From JABMMZ01 sp040403495 (GTDB taxonomy: Bacteria > Bacteroidota > Bacteroidia > NS11-12g > UBA955), in the NCBI GenBank assembly GCA_040403495.1, contig JBBAKM010000002.1, forward strand, positions 124,001-188,000: 64,000 bases of DNA, written 5' to 3'. Positions within the stretch are counted from its first letter, which is position 1. Every line of letters begins with the position of its first letter. The notes under the pieces were generated by a model that did not search any database, had not been told where the DNA came from, and saw only the letters and a list, made by a program, of their open reading frames with translations. The position numbers and the translations under genes are program-made. Below, piece after piece: positions 17,200 to 27,382 of the stretch.

Positions 17200-19998
17200 T
17201 TATTGTTTGTTGATTTTGAAGGTTTGGATATTGTATTGGTCAATGATTCTAATTAAATAAGCACCCTTAATTAAGTCGTTTAGTTTTAAAGTTAATAATA
17301 GCTCGTTATGGTATTGGTGATACACAATTTTGCCATCATAGCTCATTATTTCTACCAAGTACGATTTTCGGAATGGTTCTAACCGATTAAATTGTAGTTG
17401 CAGTAAGTCATGGAATGGAATTGGGTAAACGGTAACTTGTTTTTCCGGTTTATTTGAACTGCATTCTCCAAGCTCTGTCTCTGTCAAATCGCCATTTTCT
17501 ATTCCCCTTATTTGATAGTCGGAAAAAGTGTTATTGATATTAAATACATAATTAGAAGCCCCCATTGTTTTTATACTTTCTATGTAAATCCAATCGTTGT
17601 TGAATAAGCCATACAGCGAAAGTTGATGGTATTTATAGACATATTCTTCCTTTAATTGAACAGTTACTGAATTGTCGGAACATTTTACATCAACTTCATC
17701 CAAACTCAATGAAGTGCATGTTACATTGTGAATGCTTGTATCTAAAACAAAACAATTATTACTAGGGTTGGTAATAGTTAATACCATTTCATAAGTGCCG
17801 GTATTGGGGTAAACAACTAAACCTGGATTAATAAGTCCACTTCCAACACTATCATTAGGATTTCCGCCTTCAAAATTCCAAGTATAGATATAACTTGAAG
17901 GGTTTAGGTTTGTACAACTCCACAATAATGAATCGTTGCAAAAATTATAGCTTAGATTAATACTTTCCTTAACAGGTAAAGACAAAGTGCTAATGTTTAA
18001 AGTATCTTTAACAATACAACCTGAAAGTGTGTCTTTTATTGTAAGGTATTTAGATTCGTTACCAGTTATAGTAGTTGTAAGAGTTGGAGTTCTAACATTA
18101 TTAGGCATCCATAAGTAGCTTGTATAACTATTATTTTGTGATGGTAAATAGCCCAAAGTTACTGTGTTATTCAAGCAATACGATGTATCAGAACCTACAT
18201 TAGAAAGCGGGATTGAATAACTTATGGTATCAAAGAGACCTTGACTTAAGTTGAAATATGTGCCACTATTGTTCACTTGCAGTTTCATGCCACGAACCAT
18301 ATATACATTGTTCCCTGTCAAAGGAAAACTATCGGTAAAGGTTTGATTTGCAGTTGTGCCAATTTCTACAAAGGTGCTGTCTATGTGTTTTGCTCTGAAT
18401 ATAAGATATTGGTTTACCGCTGTGTCATTAGGTTCTGTCCAAGACAATTTAAACCTTTGATTACAACTGTCTTGTTTTACAACAAAATCAGAGATTGGTT
18501 CTACAACATTCAAACGGGTTGTTGGGTCACCCATAAGAGCGGGATGTATTTGTAAGTAGCTAAAAGCTGTAGTTGGGTAAAGCAAATAGTTAGCAGTTGT
18601 ATCATAATTATACTGAGTTCTCATGGTGCTATACCCAATGGTTTCACCCAAACCCATGTGATGAAAAAACCAATGTGGTCTGCCCACCCAAAAGGAATTT
18701 AATGCATGACCTTTGGCCGCCAATGGAGCTCTCAGAAGATTATTGGTATTGTCCCAATCGCCAAAATAACTGCCAAATAGACCTGTAAATACTGTTTTTA
18801 ATTCTTGGGTTGAGGACGCCATCTGAGACGTATTTGATACACCCGAAGCACTGGAATATCCACCTGCACCAAAACCATAACTCCATTGGTAAGATTTTGT
18901 ATTTAAAGTGCTTAAATAGTCGAGATTAAAACAAGAGTCTTTGTTGATTAATGGCGCAGTATTTCTGTAAGCATTACCAGCAAAATGTTCGTCAATATTG
19001 GGATATGGGTAATTTAAAAGACCAAAATTATCATCTATTAAGCATCTTGGTACAGTGGTGAAATTCAAATGCTTGTAATCGTGGTTTTTCTTAAAATAGC
19101 GTCTCAATAGTTCTCTTTCTGTTTCTGTGAATGATGTAAAATTGGATAAATCTATTCGTCCTACCCCTAGTTCAATTAATGTAGGCAAGGATGTTTGGTC
19201 AAATTTTCCATCAGATGGGTTGTTGTTATTCGCCGATCTAGCACCTGCGTTATTGGTTACTGTATTGTCGGTCCAACTGGAACTGTTTACATCACCATAG
19301 TATACATCGGCTGGCCAAGCCCCTTCGTGACTTGGGGGCGAAAAAGTGGTGTGTGCATCGGGAGGAAAAGTGCCCGATGAAGAAAAGTTTCCAGAGTATG
19401 GAACTGCAACATCACCAATTAAACAAACACTTTTTACCTGAGTTGGATTTGCGTTGTATTCGCTTACAATGAATGTCTTAATCGTTGATACACTTGTGCT
19501 AGGAGACACCCACAATTCCTTGGTAAACCAACCATCGCCTGTCAAATCATTTCTGAATGTCCTTAAATCATTGGCCAAAAAAACGCGATGTGTACTGTCG
19601 ATTATTAATAACAGAGTGCCCCGTTGTTTGATAGGTAAAACTCTGTGGCCAGCATAAATATAACCCTGAACTGAGTAGCCATCTCTGCCTGTATCTTTTT
19701 CAAAACGGTATTCAAAATGACTACCGGTTGTAATGGTGTCGCTAAAAGTAGTGTCGTTCATATTGAGGGTGCGGTATGCGCTTCCCCAAGTGTAGGCGGT
19801 TTTTGATTTTCTGTAAACCCTTTGTGCCCGAGCGGTAGGAGGGGGATTTTTCCAACGAAAATCCAAAATTGATGTTGATGAATTTCGAACTCTTGAAACA
19901 CAATAAACTTCTAAGTTATAATCTCTTATACTTATACTTTGTGAATCAGCATTTGTTAGTACTAATTGTAAACAACAAATCAGTAGGATTTTTTTCAA
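17200..19998 (-). CDS. Large secreted C25-like protein with PKD-like region and T9SS type A tail
   Basis: 932 residues from TTG (no ATG nearby). Signal peptide 1-19. Residues 130-500 resemble gingipain-type C25 peptidases: IKTFIVSEYNANPTQVKSVC..GDVAVPYSG, then a GDVN..GVGRIDL block and FGSYFGDWDN..LRAPLA..GRPHWFFHHMGLGETIG. I cannot see an obvious catalytic Cys where gingipains have one, so activity is uncertain. An FN3-like module (505-590), a PKD-like module (about 690-760, WNFEGGNPND..GTYEMVLTI) and the T9SS type A sorting tail (850-932, VTVYPIPF...GAYLIRI) follow. Exported by Sec then T9SS to the cell surface. Confidence 0.6.
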   Translation of the reverse strand: MKKILLICCLQLVLTNADSQSISIRDYNLEVYCVSRVRNSSTSILDFRWKNPPPTARAQRVYRKSKTAYTWGSAYRTLNMNDTTFSDTITTGSHFEYRFEKDTGRDGYSVQGYIYAGHRVLPIKQRGTLLLIIDSTHRVFLANDLRTFRNDLTGDGWFTKELWVSPSTSVSTIKTFIVSEYNANPTQVKSVCLIGDVAVPYSGNFSSSGTFPPDAHTTFSPPSHEGAWPADVYYGDVNSSSWTDNTVTNNAGARSANNNNPSDGKFDQTSLPTLIELGVGRIDLSNFTSFTETERELLRRYFKKNHDYKHLNFTTVPRCLIDDNFGLLNYPYPNIDEHFAGNAYRNTAPLINKDSCFNLDYLSTLNTKSYQWSYGFGAGGYSSASGVSNTSQMASSTQELKTVFTGLFGSYFGDWDNTNNLLRAPLAAKGHALNSFWVGRPHWFFHHMGLGETIGYSTMRTQYNYDTTANYLLYPTTAFSYLQIHPALMGDPTTRLNVVEPISDFVVKQDSCNQRFKLSWTEPNDTAVNQYLIFRAKHIDSTFVEIGTTANQTFTDSFPLTGNNVYMVRGMKLQVNNSGTYFNLSQGLFDTISYSIPLSNVGSDTSYCLNNTVTLGYLPSQNNSYTSYLWMPNNVRTPTLTTTITGNESKYLTIKDTLSGCIVKDTLNISTLSLPVKESINLSYNFCNDSLLWSCTNLNPSSYIYTWNFEGGNPNDSVGSGLINPGLVVYPNTGTYEMVLTITNPSNNCFVLDTSIHNVTCTSLSLDEVDVKCSDNSVTVQLKEEYVYKYHQLSLYGLFNNDWIYIESIKTMGASNYVFNINNTFSDYQIRGIENGDLTETELGECSSNKPEKQVTVYPIPFHDLLQLQFNRLEPFRKSYLVEIMSYDGKIVYHQYHNELLLTLKLNDLIKGAYLIRIIDQYNIQTFKINKQ

Positions 19999-20017
19999 GA
20001 AGTTGATATTAGTTTGG

Positions 20018-20025
20018 CAAATTTA
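20018..20025 (-). promoter_or_regulatory. -7 promoter box for the C25-like gene
   Basis: TAAATTTG on the minus strand, 19 nt before the TTG start at 19998. It supports the TTG as true start. Confidence 0.5.
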
Positions 20026-20223
20026 ATAGTTTTCCTATTACTTGTTGTTACAATTAAATCAATCTTGTTAGAAGTTGTATTGTTTTAAGTACAAAAAGAA
20101 CTATACTGAATTTAGATTAATTATATAACTTACATTTCTGTATGTTCTAAATGAAAAAATTAATGATTTTAAATTAAAATAGCAAATGAGTTTACAAAAT
20201 ATAGATAAAATAATAAAAAACAC

Positions 20224-23200
20224 TTATTCACTCTTAATTAATTTAAAAGTTTGAAAATTTTTTCCATCACTTAATTTGATAAAGTATAACCCTAATGGTA
20301 TAGAATTTATCTTTATTGTATTTGTCTCATTTGTTAATATTTGTGAAATATATAATTTGCCTTTAATGTCATATATATCAAGTTTAGTATCGAGTATGTA
20401 GTTAGACGGTAAACTAATTATCAAATCTTGACTTCCAATTGGATTAGGAAATAATTTAATTGTTGAAAGTTCTGATGATATAACATCTGTAGTTGTGTTT
20501 TTCCATTCAAATGCACCGATATCAAAGCTATTTTCATTTTTTAATTGATTTCCCCAATAATCATTTTTACCTGCATTAATGCCAAATAATGTTTGTAAAT
20601 CTAAACCAGTATTTCTACAAGGTGACATTTGAGAAAAATGGAAAGCATCTAATGAATCTGTTGGTTTTGGGAAAATAGTCAATGGACTTTTATTTGTATT
20701 GATTAAAAGAGGGTTTGTATTTAAACCTGTATTTTTACTTCCGTTTTTTTCGCAGTAAATCCCAGCATTTCTAAAATCATTTAATGAATTATACTTATTA
20801 CCGTATGTAATTGTAAAAGATTCTCCATCTGTATAATATAAGTTTCCAATAAACTTTGGTGTTTGATTTACGAATGTATTTGGTACAGTAACCAAAGGCA
20901 ATCCACCTTTGGTATAGAAAATATTATTATAACATTCTACTTCTGACATATTGGTTCCATAATCTGTCATTTGAAAAGCACCAAAATTACTATATTTGTT
21001 TTTTGGAGAGGGGCTAACATAAATAGTATTGTTATAAAGTTTTAATCCATTCCATATTGTATTTGGTGCAGTAAATAAAGTAACAGCGGAATTATTTGTT
21101 TTAGCATCGTTTACACTAATACAATATCTAACAATGTTATTTCCCCAAGGTCTTGCTCCAGCAAAATTTCCTAATAAATAGCCTGCTCCATCATTGTCAT
21201 GAGAATAGCAATACTGAATAATGGAATTTGTTACACCTCCATCTAAATCAAATCCTAATCCATCACAACCAGTTGAAGTGCCAGATGAATTATGGTGGCT
21301 TTCGCAGTATTGTATTGTAATAGCGTTAGCGGCCCAAACCCATATTCCTCCCGGACCACCACAAGCAGTATTGGCAGTTCCTGTGTTATATGCCACACAT
21401 CGTTCTATAACACTAGAGTCTATTTGAGAAAGAACAATTCCACTGCCCTTGTGAGTTGCAGAAGCATAGCCAGTTATATTATAAACTTCTGTATTTTTTA
21501 TAGTGAATTTTTTATGATGATAAAAATTAGTGGATTGTACATCGTATCCAAATGTTACAATGCCATTTTCACGACAATCAAATACTTTACATTGGTCAAT
21601 AATTACATCTTTATAACCTGCTTTAACATTCACATCCCAATTGGAATAAAATCTGATTCCACAATAGCCAAATCCACTTACCTCACAATTTTTGATTTGA
21701 ATGTTACTTAAATAACCATTTTGATTAGTTGTAAAAAATAACATGCCATCAATATCTTTTTGGGTTCCATTTCCTGGTCCAACAAATTTAAGATTGCTGA
21801 TTTGGAATCCCTGTGTATTGGTGGCTTTGAATCCACATTTTGAAGTTAGTGTTGTTTTTATTGTTGCTTGTCCAGACCCATAAGTTGTTAAAATAATAGG
21901 CTTTGAAGATGAATTGCCATCATTGTTATCAAATTCAATATTTCCTATAAAAGTTTTGCCACCTTCAAAAAGAATGGTATCTCCAGGATTAAAATTTTTC
22001 AAATTAATTTTATCCAAATTATTCCATGCAGTTGCAATACTTAATCCATCGGTATTATTTCCAGTATTATTTACATAATATTTTTTAGGTTTTTTATCTA
22101 TAATACTTCCATCATTAAACAATTCAGTTAATCCTTGAGCATACCACCTTGCAAGGTAATCATTGGGGTGTAGTGAGTTAGAAAGACAGTGTGTTGCTCC
22201 CTTTCTTTTATAAATGGTATCACTTAATGTGGTCATGTCAAATACTGCAATTCCATTGGATTCTAAACTTTTTAATTGTGATAAGAAACCATACATTAGA
22301 ACATCGCCATTTGATGGAGCTCCTTGTGAATTAACATCAGGCAGCATATTGCCTATTAAAATAAATTCAGTATTAGGATTGGCATTTTTTATTTTATTAA
22401 TGCAAGATTGCATACTGGTTTTAAATGCTGAATTGGTGGTTGTACCCCAAATGTCATTCATTCCCATATCTAACAAAACTAAATCTGGCAAATTAGGCAC
22501 AACCATACTTTCACAATATTGGTCAATCCAAGCTACCATTTTACCACCACATGAGCCGTTTATAATAGTAACATCTGAACCAAATTTTGCTTCTAGTGAA
22601 TTTTCTAATAATTCTACATAACTACGCATGTAAGGTGCAGTAGGGGTAAAGTTTTTATCATCACCAGCAAAACCACTTACATTCAGACCTGCGGTAATGC
22701 TCATACCATAAGCTTGAATCTTTACAGGTAAACTTGCTTTTAATTTTGCCATAGTTTTAGGTAATTTATCGCCTTTATATCCAATCAGATTTGACCCATT
22801 CCAATTGCTTCTATCGGGAATATATGTAACACAAGTCCATGAAGTAGCTTTGGTATTCATTAAACCATTAAGTTGTCCATTCCCTTTTTTTCCTGCTACT
22901 ATTGAAACAGTAGACGATATTTTTGTATTTAATTGTTTAATAACATTTCCTGTTATTGAATAATCTGTATTTTGCACATAAGATTTGGAAAAATCATAAT
23001 TGGTCACTGAAATAATTTTTGCAGGTTTAAACATGAGTTTTGCGGTAGTATTTACCCCATTTAAAAGTACTAACTCATTATAAATAGTGTCTGATTTCCA
23101 AAATGGCTGCAGATATTGAGGAATATTACAAGTAGGGGCATTTGAAGTGTAATTAGGAAATTCGTAATAACCGCCATTTGTAGGTGTTACAACTACCCAA

Positions 23201-23451
23201 GCAGTCTTGGCAGGTGTAGCCGACCAACCAGCTTCTGTAGCATCTACAGATAGAAGCAAATTGTCATTGATATCATAAAATTTGCAACTACCGCCTGCAT
23301 AATATATCATGTTTGGTTTGGCAGATACAGCACCTGCTGGTGGTTGTGCATTTGTTTTTACTGTAAAAAGAAGGAGAATAATTAATAATTGTTTTTTAAA
23401 TGTATTGCTGTTTATAAAAACAATATTTACGTATAAGTTTTTAGATTTCAT
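20224..23451 (-). CDS. Secreted SGNH hydrolase fused to parallel beta-helix, T9SS type A tail
   Basis: 1075 residues. A hydrophobic signal around 20-35 is followed by a beta domain. The SGNH/GDSL hydrolase at about 240-445 has block I as YGMSIT (Ser251; usually GDS), block II NGSCGG (about 298-303), block III GMND (N332) and block V NSLHPN (His428). A right-handed beta-helix of pectate-lyase/Beta_helix type covers about 450-960, with short repeated NCEV/YNNT-like turns. The last 75 residues are a T9SS type A sorting tail (LFPNPIG...LGLYFIKL). A fused esterase plus beta-helix suggests deacetylation and binding or cleavage of a polysaccharide. Substrate unknown. Confidence 0.75.
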   Translation of the reverse strand: MKSKNLYVNIVFINSNTFKKQLLIILLLFTVKTNAQPPAGAVSAKPNMIYYAGGSCKFYDINDNLLLSVDATEAGWSATPAKTAWVVVTPTNGGYYEFPNYTSNAPTCNIPQYLQPFWKSDTIYNELVLLNGVNTTAKLMFKPAKIISVTNYDFSKSYVQNTDYSITGNVIKQLNTKISSTVSIVAGKKGNGQLNGLMNTKATSWTCVTYIPDRSNWNGSNLIGYKGDKLPKTMAKLKASLPVKIQAYGMSITAGLNVSGFAGDDKNFTPTAPYMRSYVELLENSLEAKFGSDVTIINGSCGGKMVAWIDQYCESMVVPNLPDLVLLDMGMNDIWGTTTNSAFKTSMQSCINKIKNANPNTEFILIGNMLPDVNSQGAPSNGDVLMYGFLSQLKSLESNGIAVFDMTTLSDTIYKRKGATHCLSNSLHPNDYLARWYAQGLTELFNDGSIIDKKPKKYYVNNTGNNTDGLSIATAWNNLDKINLKNFNPGDTILFEGGKTFIGNIEFDNNDGNSSSKPIILTTYGSGQATIKTTLTSKCGFKATNTQGFQISNLKFVGPGNGTQKDIDGMLFFTTNQNGYLSNIQIKNCEVSGFGYCGIRFYSNWDVNVKAGYKDVIIDQCKVFDCRENGIVTFGYDVQSTNFYHHKKFTIKNTEVYNITGYASATHKGSGIVLSQIDSSVIERCVAYNTGTANTACGGPGGIWVWAANAITIQYCESHHNSSGTSTGCDGLGFDLDGGVTNSIIQYCYSHDNDGAGYLLGNFAGARPWGNNIVRYCISVNDAKTNNSAVTLFTAPNTIWNGLKLYNNTIYVSPSPKNKYSNFGAFQMTDYGTNMSEVECYNNIFYTKGGLPLVTVPNTFVNQTPKFIGNLYYTDGESFTITYGNKYNSLNDFRNAGIYCEKNGSKNTGLNTNPLLINTNKSPLTIFPKPTDSLDAFHFSQMSPCRNTGLDLQTLFGINAGKNDYWGNQLKNENSFDIGAFEWKNTTTDVISSELSTIKLFPNPIGSQDLIISLPSNYILDTKLDIYDIKGKLYISQILTNETNTIKINSIPLGLYFIKLSDGKNFQTFKLIKSE

Positions 23452-23464
23452 GTATTTTAAAATT

Positions 23465-23472
23465 CAAATATA
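23465..23472 (-). promoter_or_regulatory. -7 promoter box for the SGNH/beta-helix gene
   Basis: TATATTTG on the minus strand, 13 nt before the ATG at 23451. Confidence 0.5.
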
Positions 23473-23644
23473 TTTTATTTTTTTTTATTTTTAAAAAATA
23501 AAGCTCAAATATATTTAAATTTAAATCAAAATATAATTTTTCTTAAGCTTGTATTTTCCTTTTTCAAAAATTATTAATTCAAATTTTTTAAATATTAAAT
23601 TTAGGAGTCAAAAAGTCCATTTTTTATTCTTTATATTTTTTGTT

Positions 23645-23652
23645 TAGATTTG
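23645..23652 (+). promoter_or_regulatory. -7 promoter box for the 23657 gene
   Basis: TAGATTTG ends 4 nt before the ATG at 23657, implying a leaderless or nearly leaderless mRNA. Confidence 0.5.
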
Positions 23653-23656
23653 TAAG

Positions 23657-24127
23657 ATGAATACTCTTAAAATTACACTAATTGCTATACTTTCTCTCGG
23701 ATTTCAATCTCTTTTTGCGCAAGCTACAAGAATTGACATTAAATCGCCCCAAACCCAAACCAATTATCAAAAAGGAGATACCATTTTTATCTCTGCAGAA
23801 GTTAGTTCTGAATCCGCTTTACATGATGTAAATGTTCTAATTACTTCTGAAAATGATAGTAACATGGTATTTTTTAATAAAAATTACCATACCCACGGTT
23901 CTCGTCAAACGATACAACTTATTTACATTTTGACTCTTGTCAATAAAACCAATTTAAGATTGATGGTTTCAACCTACGACCATGGAAATGTGCAAACTGC
24001 CAAAAAACAAATGATTGTAAGATGTAATTATCCTAATGATAAAGGAAAGTCTGATTTGAACAAACCCTCTAAAAAGGGAAAAGTCAAAAAAGAAAAAAAA
24101 CCTAAGAAAGCGAAAGGTAAAAAATAG
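23657..24127 (+). CDS. Small secreted protein with Lys-rich tail
   Basis: 156 residues: signal peptide (MNTLKITLIAILSLGFQSLFAQ), a beta-rich middle of about 105 residues resembling a bacterial Ig-like fold (GDTIFISAEVSSES..LHDVNVLI), and a strongly basic 25-residue tail made of Lys with Gly/Pro. Family not recognised. Function unknown; the basic tail may interact with nucleic acid or anionic polysaccharide. It is monocistronic, with its own promoter box and a hairpin terminator just downstream. Confidence 0.6.
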   Translation: MNTLKITLIAILSLGFQSLFAQATRIDIKSPQTQTNYQKGDTIFISAEVSSESALHDVNVLITSENDSNMVFFNKNYHTHGSRQTIQLIYILTLVNKTNLRLMVSTYDHGNVQTAKKQMIVRCNYPNDKGKSDLNKPSKKGKVKKEKKPKKAKGKK

Positions 24128-24151
24128 AAAAGATTGACATTTCTGTTTTGG

Positions 24152-24177
24152 GAAATAGTTTAACTATTTCGGTTTTT
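24152..24177 (+). terminator. Intrinsic terminator after the 23657 gene
   Basis: GAAATAGTT-T-AACTATTTC is a perfect inverted repeat (24152-24170) followed by GGTTTTT. It lies 25 nt after the stop at 24127. Confidence 0.6.
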
Positions 24178-24203
24178 AAGTCTCTTTTACAACCCACATT
24201 CCA

Positions 24204-26036
24204 TTGAGATTTGTACTTATAATATTGTTATTTGCTTTCACCCAAAGCGCACTCGCAACTCATATTGTGGGCAGTGAAATGAATTATACATATCTCGGTA
24301 ACAGGCAGTTTAGAATAGTTTTGAAATTGTATGTGGATTGTGTGTTTGGTCAAGCGGGCGCCATCAGAGACGATGAATATGCAAGAATTGGTGTTTTTTC
24401 TAAAGACAACGACAGTTTAATGAATGGTTTAAGTTTTATGATAAAACGAAAACCACCTGTTAGGGTTTCCAAAACCAATTATAATTGTATAGCCATTCCA
24501 CCAAATGCCTGTATTGATGCTTATGATTACGATACCGTTATTACCTTGCCCCAACATAAAGGGGGTTACGTGTTGTCTTTTCAACGATGTTGTAGAAATA
24601 ATACCATCAAAAACATTATTTCACCCCAATCTACCGGTGAAAATATTTGGACAATAATCAATGATTTTGACTCAATAGGGAACAACAGCAGCCCTTATTT
24701 TAAGCAATTACCTCCTAATTTTCTGTGTACCAATGCCCCTTTAATTTTCGACCATTCTGCTACCGATGCCGATGGTGATAGTTTGGTTTATGAGTTTTTT
24801 CATCCTTATACTGGTGGTACTCAATTTAATCCAAGACCAAATGTTGTTGATTATGAATCGCCCCCCTTTAGTCAAATTGTCTATGAATCAGGATATGGTT
24901 TTATAGATGCTATTAATTCCCAACCCAAAGCTACTATCAATGCTAAAACAGGTGTTCTTAAAATTACCCCAACCTTAAATGGTCAGTTTGTAGTAGGAAT
25001 AGTGGTAAAGGAATACCGAAATGGAAAGTTAATTGGGTTTACTTTTCGCGACTTTCAATTCAATGTTCAAGAATGTGTTTTTGAAACAACTTCTGCATTT
25101 ACCTCGCCCGATATTAATTGTGATAAGCAAGTAGTGTTTAATAATACCAGTCAAAATGCGACTCGGTTTTTTTGGAACTTTGGAGATACTTCTACCACCG
25201 CAGATACTTCGAGCGACAAAGTGGGGCGCTATACTTACCCTATTATAGGCGACTATAACGTAACTTTAATTGCGACTAATGGAAATTGTGTTGATACCAT
25301 TATAAAAACAATAACCATTTATGATAAAATAGATTTTAAATTACCCAATGATACCTTTTTATGTCAAGGGGCTAATTACCTTATCAAGCCTAATCAATTT
25401 TATGACAAAACACAATACAATTGGTCAAATGGTTCTACAGATTCTGTGATTACAGTGAATCAAAAAGGTTTGTATTGGCTCAAAATGCAAAGAATAAATT
25501 GTGTTTTTACTGACAGCATTTATATTGATTTGGACAGCCTCCAAGTGCGATTGGTTTTGGATAGTTTATATTGTAGTTTAAGTAGTTTCGACTACACTGG
25601 TAGCGTTCATGCTAAAGGAGCTTTTAAAACACTTAATTGGATGTCTACACCACAACAGTTTCTCCCCAATTCTACCGATACCATTGTTAGGGTAAAGCAA
25701 GTAGGAACGGTAACAGTTACGGGTGTTAAAACCAATGATTGTAGTTACAGTGAATTGATTGAAATTCCTGATTTCAAAAAAAGTAATACCATTAAAATTC
25801 CGAATGTATTTACACCTAATGGCGATTTTATAAACGATTATTTCCCCGAACAAAATGCCAAGTATTTGTATGATTTAAAAGTGTATAACCGTTGGGGTTT
25901 GTTGATGTTTGAGTCGAGCAATAAGCCTTGGGATGGCGGTTTGGCTTATGATGGGGTCTATTATTACTTTATAACCATAAAGGATTGTGAATTACAAGAG
26001 CAAATTCATGGTGTAATCCATTTGATAGGAGACTAA
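24204..26036 (+). CDS. PKD-domain surface protein with gliding-motility (CHU_C, T9SS type B) C-terminus
   Basis: 610 residues from a TTG that opens a good signal peptide (RFVLIILLFAFTQSALA). The mature start THIVGSEMNYTYLG is typical of large Bacteroidota adhesin-like proteins. A PKD module lies around 300-370 (FFWNFGDTST...GDYNVTLIA). The last 85 residues (IPNVFTPNGDFINDYF...VYNRWGLLMFES..WDG) are the gliding-motility-associated C-terminal domain, which directs type IX secretion as a type B signal. Probably a surface-attached, perhaps adhesive, protein. It is convergent with, and 2 nt from, the permease gene. Confidence 0.8.
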   Translation: MRFVLIILLFAFTQSALATHIVGSEMNYTYLGNRQFRIVLKLYVDCVFGQAGAIRDDEYARIGVFSKDNDSLMNGLSFMIKRKPPVRVSKTNYNCIAIPPNACIDAYDYDTVITLPQHKGGYVLSFQRCCRNNTIKNIISPQSTGENIWTIINDFDSIGNNSSPYFKQLPPNFLCTNAPLIFDHSATDADGDSLVYEFFHPYTGGTQFNPRPNVVDYESPPFSQIVYESGYGFIDAINSQPKATINAKTGVLKITPTLNGQFVVGIVVKEYRNGKLIGFTFRDFQFNVQECVFETTSAFTSPDINCDKQVVFNNTSQNATRFFWNFGDTSTTADTSSDKVGRYTYPIIGDYNVTLIATNGNCVDTIIKTITIYDKIDFKLPNDTFLCQGANYLIKPNQFYDKTQYNWSNGSTDSVITVNQKGLYWLKMQRINCVFTDSIYIDLDSLQVRLVLDSLYCSLSSFDYTGSVHAKGAFKTLNWMSTPQQFLPNSTDTIVRVKQVGTVTVTGVKTNDCSYSELIEIPDFKKSNTIKIPNVFTPNGDFINDYFPEQNAKYLYDLKVYNRWGLLMFESSNKPWDGGLAYDGVYYYFITIKDCELQEQIHGVIHLIGD

Positions 26037-26038
26037 CT

Positions 26039-27313
26039 TTATTTACTTCTCATTGCTTCTACGGGTTGAAGCTGCCCAGCTTTGTAGGCAGGAATAAATC
26101 CCGAAAGTAAACCGATAACGGTTGAAAAAGCAAGTCCAATTAATACATTTTCTTTGGTTACTAATAGTCTAAAGTTGGATTCAAACTGACTTTCTATAAT
26201 GACATTTAACAGCATAGAAAATCCAAATGTGATTAACAATCCAATGATACCACCCATAACACTCAATAACACAGATTCAGTAAGAAACTGAATGATAATA
26301 AATTCATTTTTGGCGCCTAAAGCTTTTTGTATTCCTATTATGGCTGTTCTTTCTTTAACCGAAACAAACATAATATTAGCCACTCCAAAACCACCAACGA
26401 GTAGCGAGAACAATCCAATAACTAATCCAAATTTATTAACGCTTTTAAAGAAATCACCAATGGTTTCGGTCAAAAAAGAAATTCTGTTTAGTGAAAAATT
26501 ATCGTCTTGCGAAGGTTTCAATTTTCGGATGGTTCGCATCGTTCCTCTTATTTCCTCATTCACTGCTATTTCATTCACATTCTCTTTCACTTTGATAATC
26601 AGCTTTCCGCCTCCTTTTTTACCAGTTGCGTATTCTAAAAAACGAATAGGAACAACCATTTTGTCATCAAAATCTATATTGATTAAATTATCGCCCTGAA
26701 ACTTAAAAACACCAATAACTTTGATAGGTTTGCCAAAAGCGGTAATGGTTTTTCCAATGATATCTTCATCAGTGGCTAATCCCTTGGCAACATTTGCTCC
26801 AATAACAGCAACTGCTAATCCATTTTGGTCTTCGTAGGGGTTAAAAAATCGCCCTTTTTCGAGTTCTATTTCTTCTATTTTTACAAAATCATAAGTGTAA
26901 CCATCCACGGTTACATCTTCAACCTCATTGTTATCGTGTTTAATTGTCGACCTAGAGGAGTAAGAATAAGATAGCGCCTCAAAAAAATGATTTACCGGAT
27001 ATTGTTTTAGTGTTTTTAATTCCTCCAAATTAGAGTCAGGACGCTTTAAGTATTCCCACCAAGGGTAATCGCTGCCACCGCCACTCCATTCCCATTTGTC
27101 TATATAAATAACATTTTTACCCAAGGATTGAACACTGTTTTTGATGTTTGCCTCTAATGAATCAACAAGAGTAAAAACTAAAATAACTAAGAAAATACCA
27201 ATGGTTATGCCAATTACAGATAAAAATGAACGCAGTTTGTTACTCAATAGTGATTGAACTGCAAACTTTGCACTTTCATTAACAAGTCGGTAGTATAAGG
27301 TCCATTTGTTCAA
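26039..27313 (-). CDS. MacB/FtsX-type ABC transporter permease
   Basis: 424 residues from a TTG; the N-terminus (LLSNKLRSFLSVIGITIGIFLVILV) is the conserved first helix of MacB-like permeases. A periplasmic MacB_PCD core (about 60-290) is followed by three C-terminal helices in the FtsX domain (GVANIMFVSVKERTAIIGIQKALGAK). No ATPase gene is adjacent, so it pairs with a component elsewhere. Such transporters move lipoproteins, peptides or antibiotics by mechanotransmission. The TTG is supported by similarity of the following residues to family N-termini and by a TAAAATTG box upstream. Confidence 0.8.
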   Translation of the reverse strand: MNKWTLYYRLVNESAKFAVQSLLSNKLRSFLSVIGITIGIFLVILVFTLVDSLEANIKNSVQSLGKNVIYIDKWEWSGGGSDYPWWEYLKRPDSNLEELKTLKQYPVNHFFEALSYSYSSRSTIKHDNNEVEDVTVDGYTYDFVKIEEIELEKGRFFNPYEDQNGLAVAVIGANVAKGLATDEDIIGKTITAFGKPIKVIGVFKFQGDNLINIDFDDKMVVPIRFLEYATGKKGGGKLIIKVKENVNEIAVNEEIRGTMRTIRKLKPSQDDNFSLNRISFLTETIGDFFKSVNKFGLVIGLFSLLVGGFGVANIMFVSVKERTAIIGIQKALGAKNEFIIIQFLTESVLLSVMGGIIGLLITFGFSMLLNVIIESQFESNFRLLVTKENVLIGLAFSTVIGLLSGFIPAYKAGQLQPVEAMRSK

Positions 27314-27382
27314 AGTAGGGCAATTTTAAGTGTATTTTAGCAATTATTTAGTTTCATTCGATAGAATCTTTGAATTCACACA

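Noticed and set aside
21292..21711. 139-codon plus-strand frame opposite the beta-helix protein
   Set aside because: It lies wholly within the 1075-codon gene on the other strand, and its composition looks like a reverse-strand shadow.
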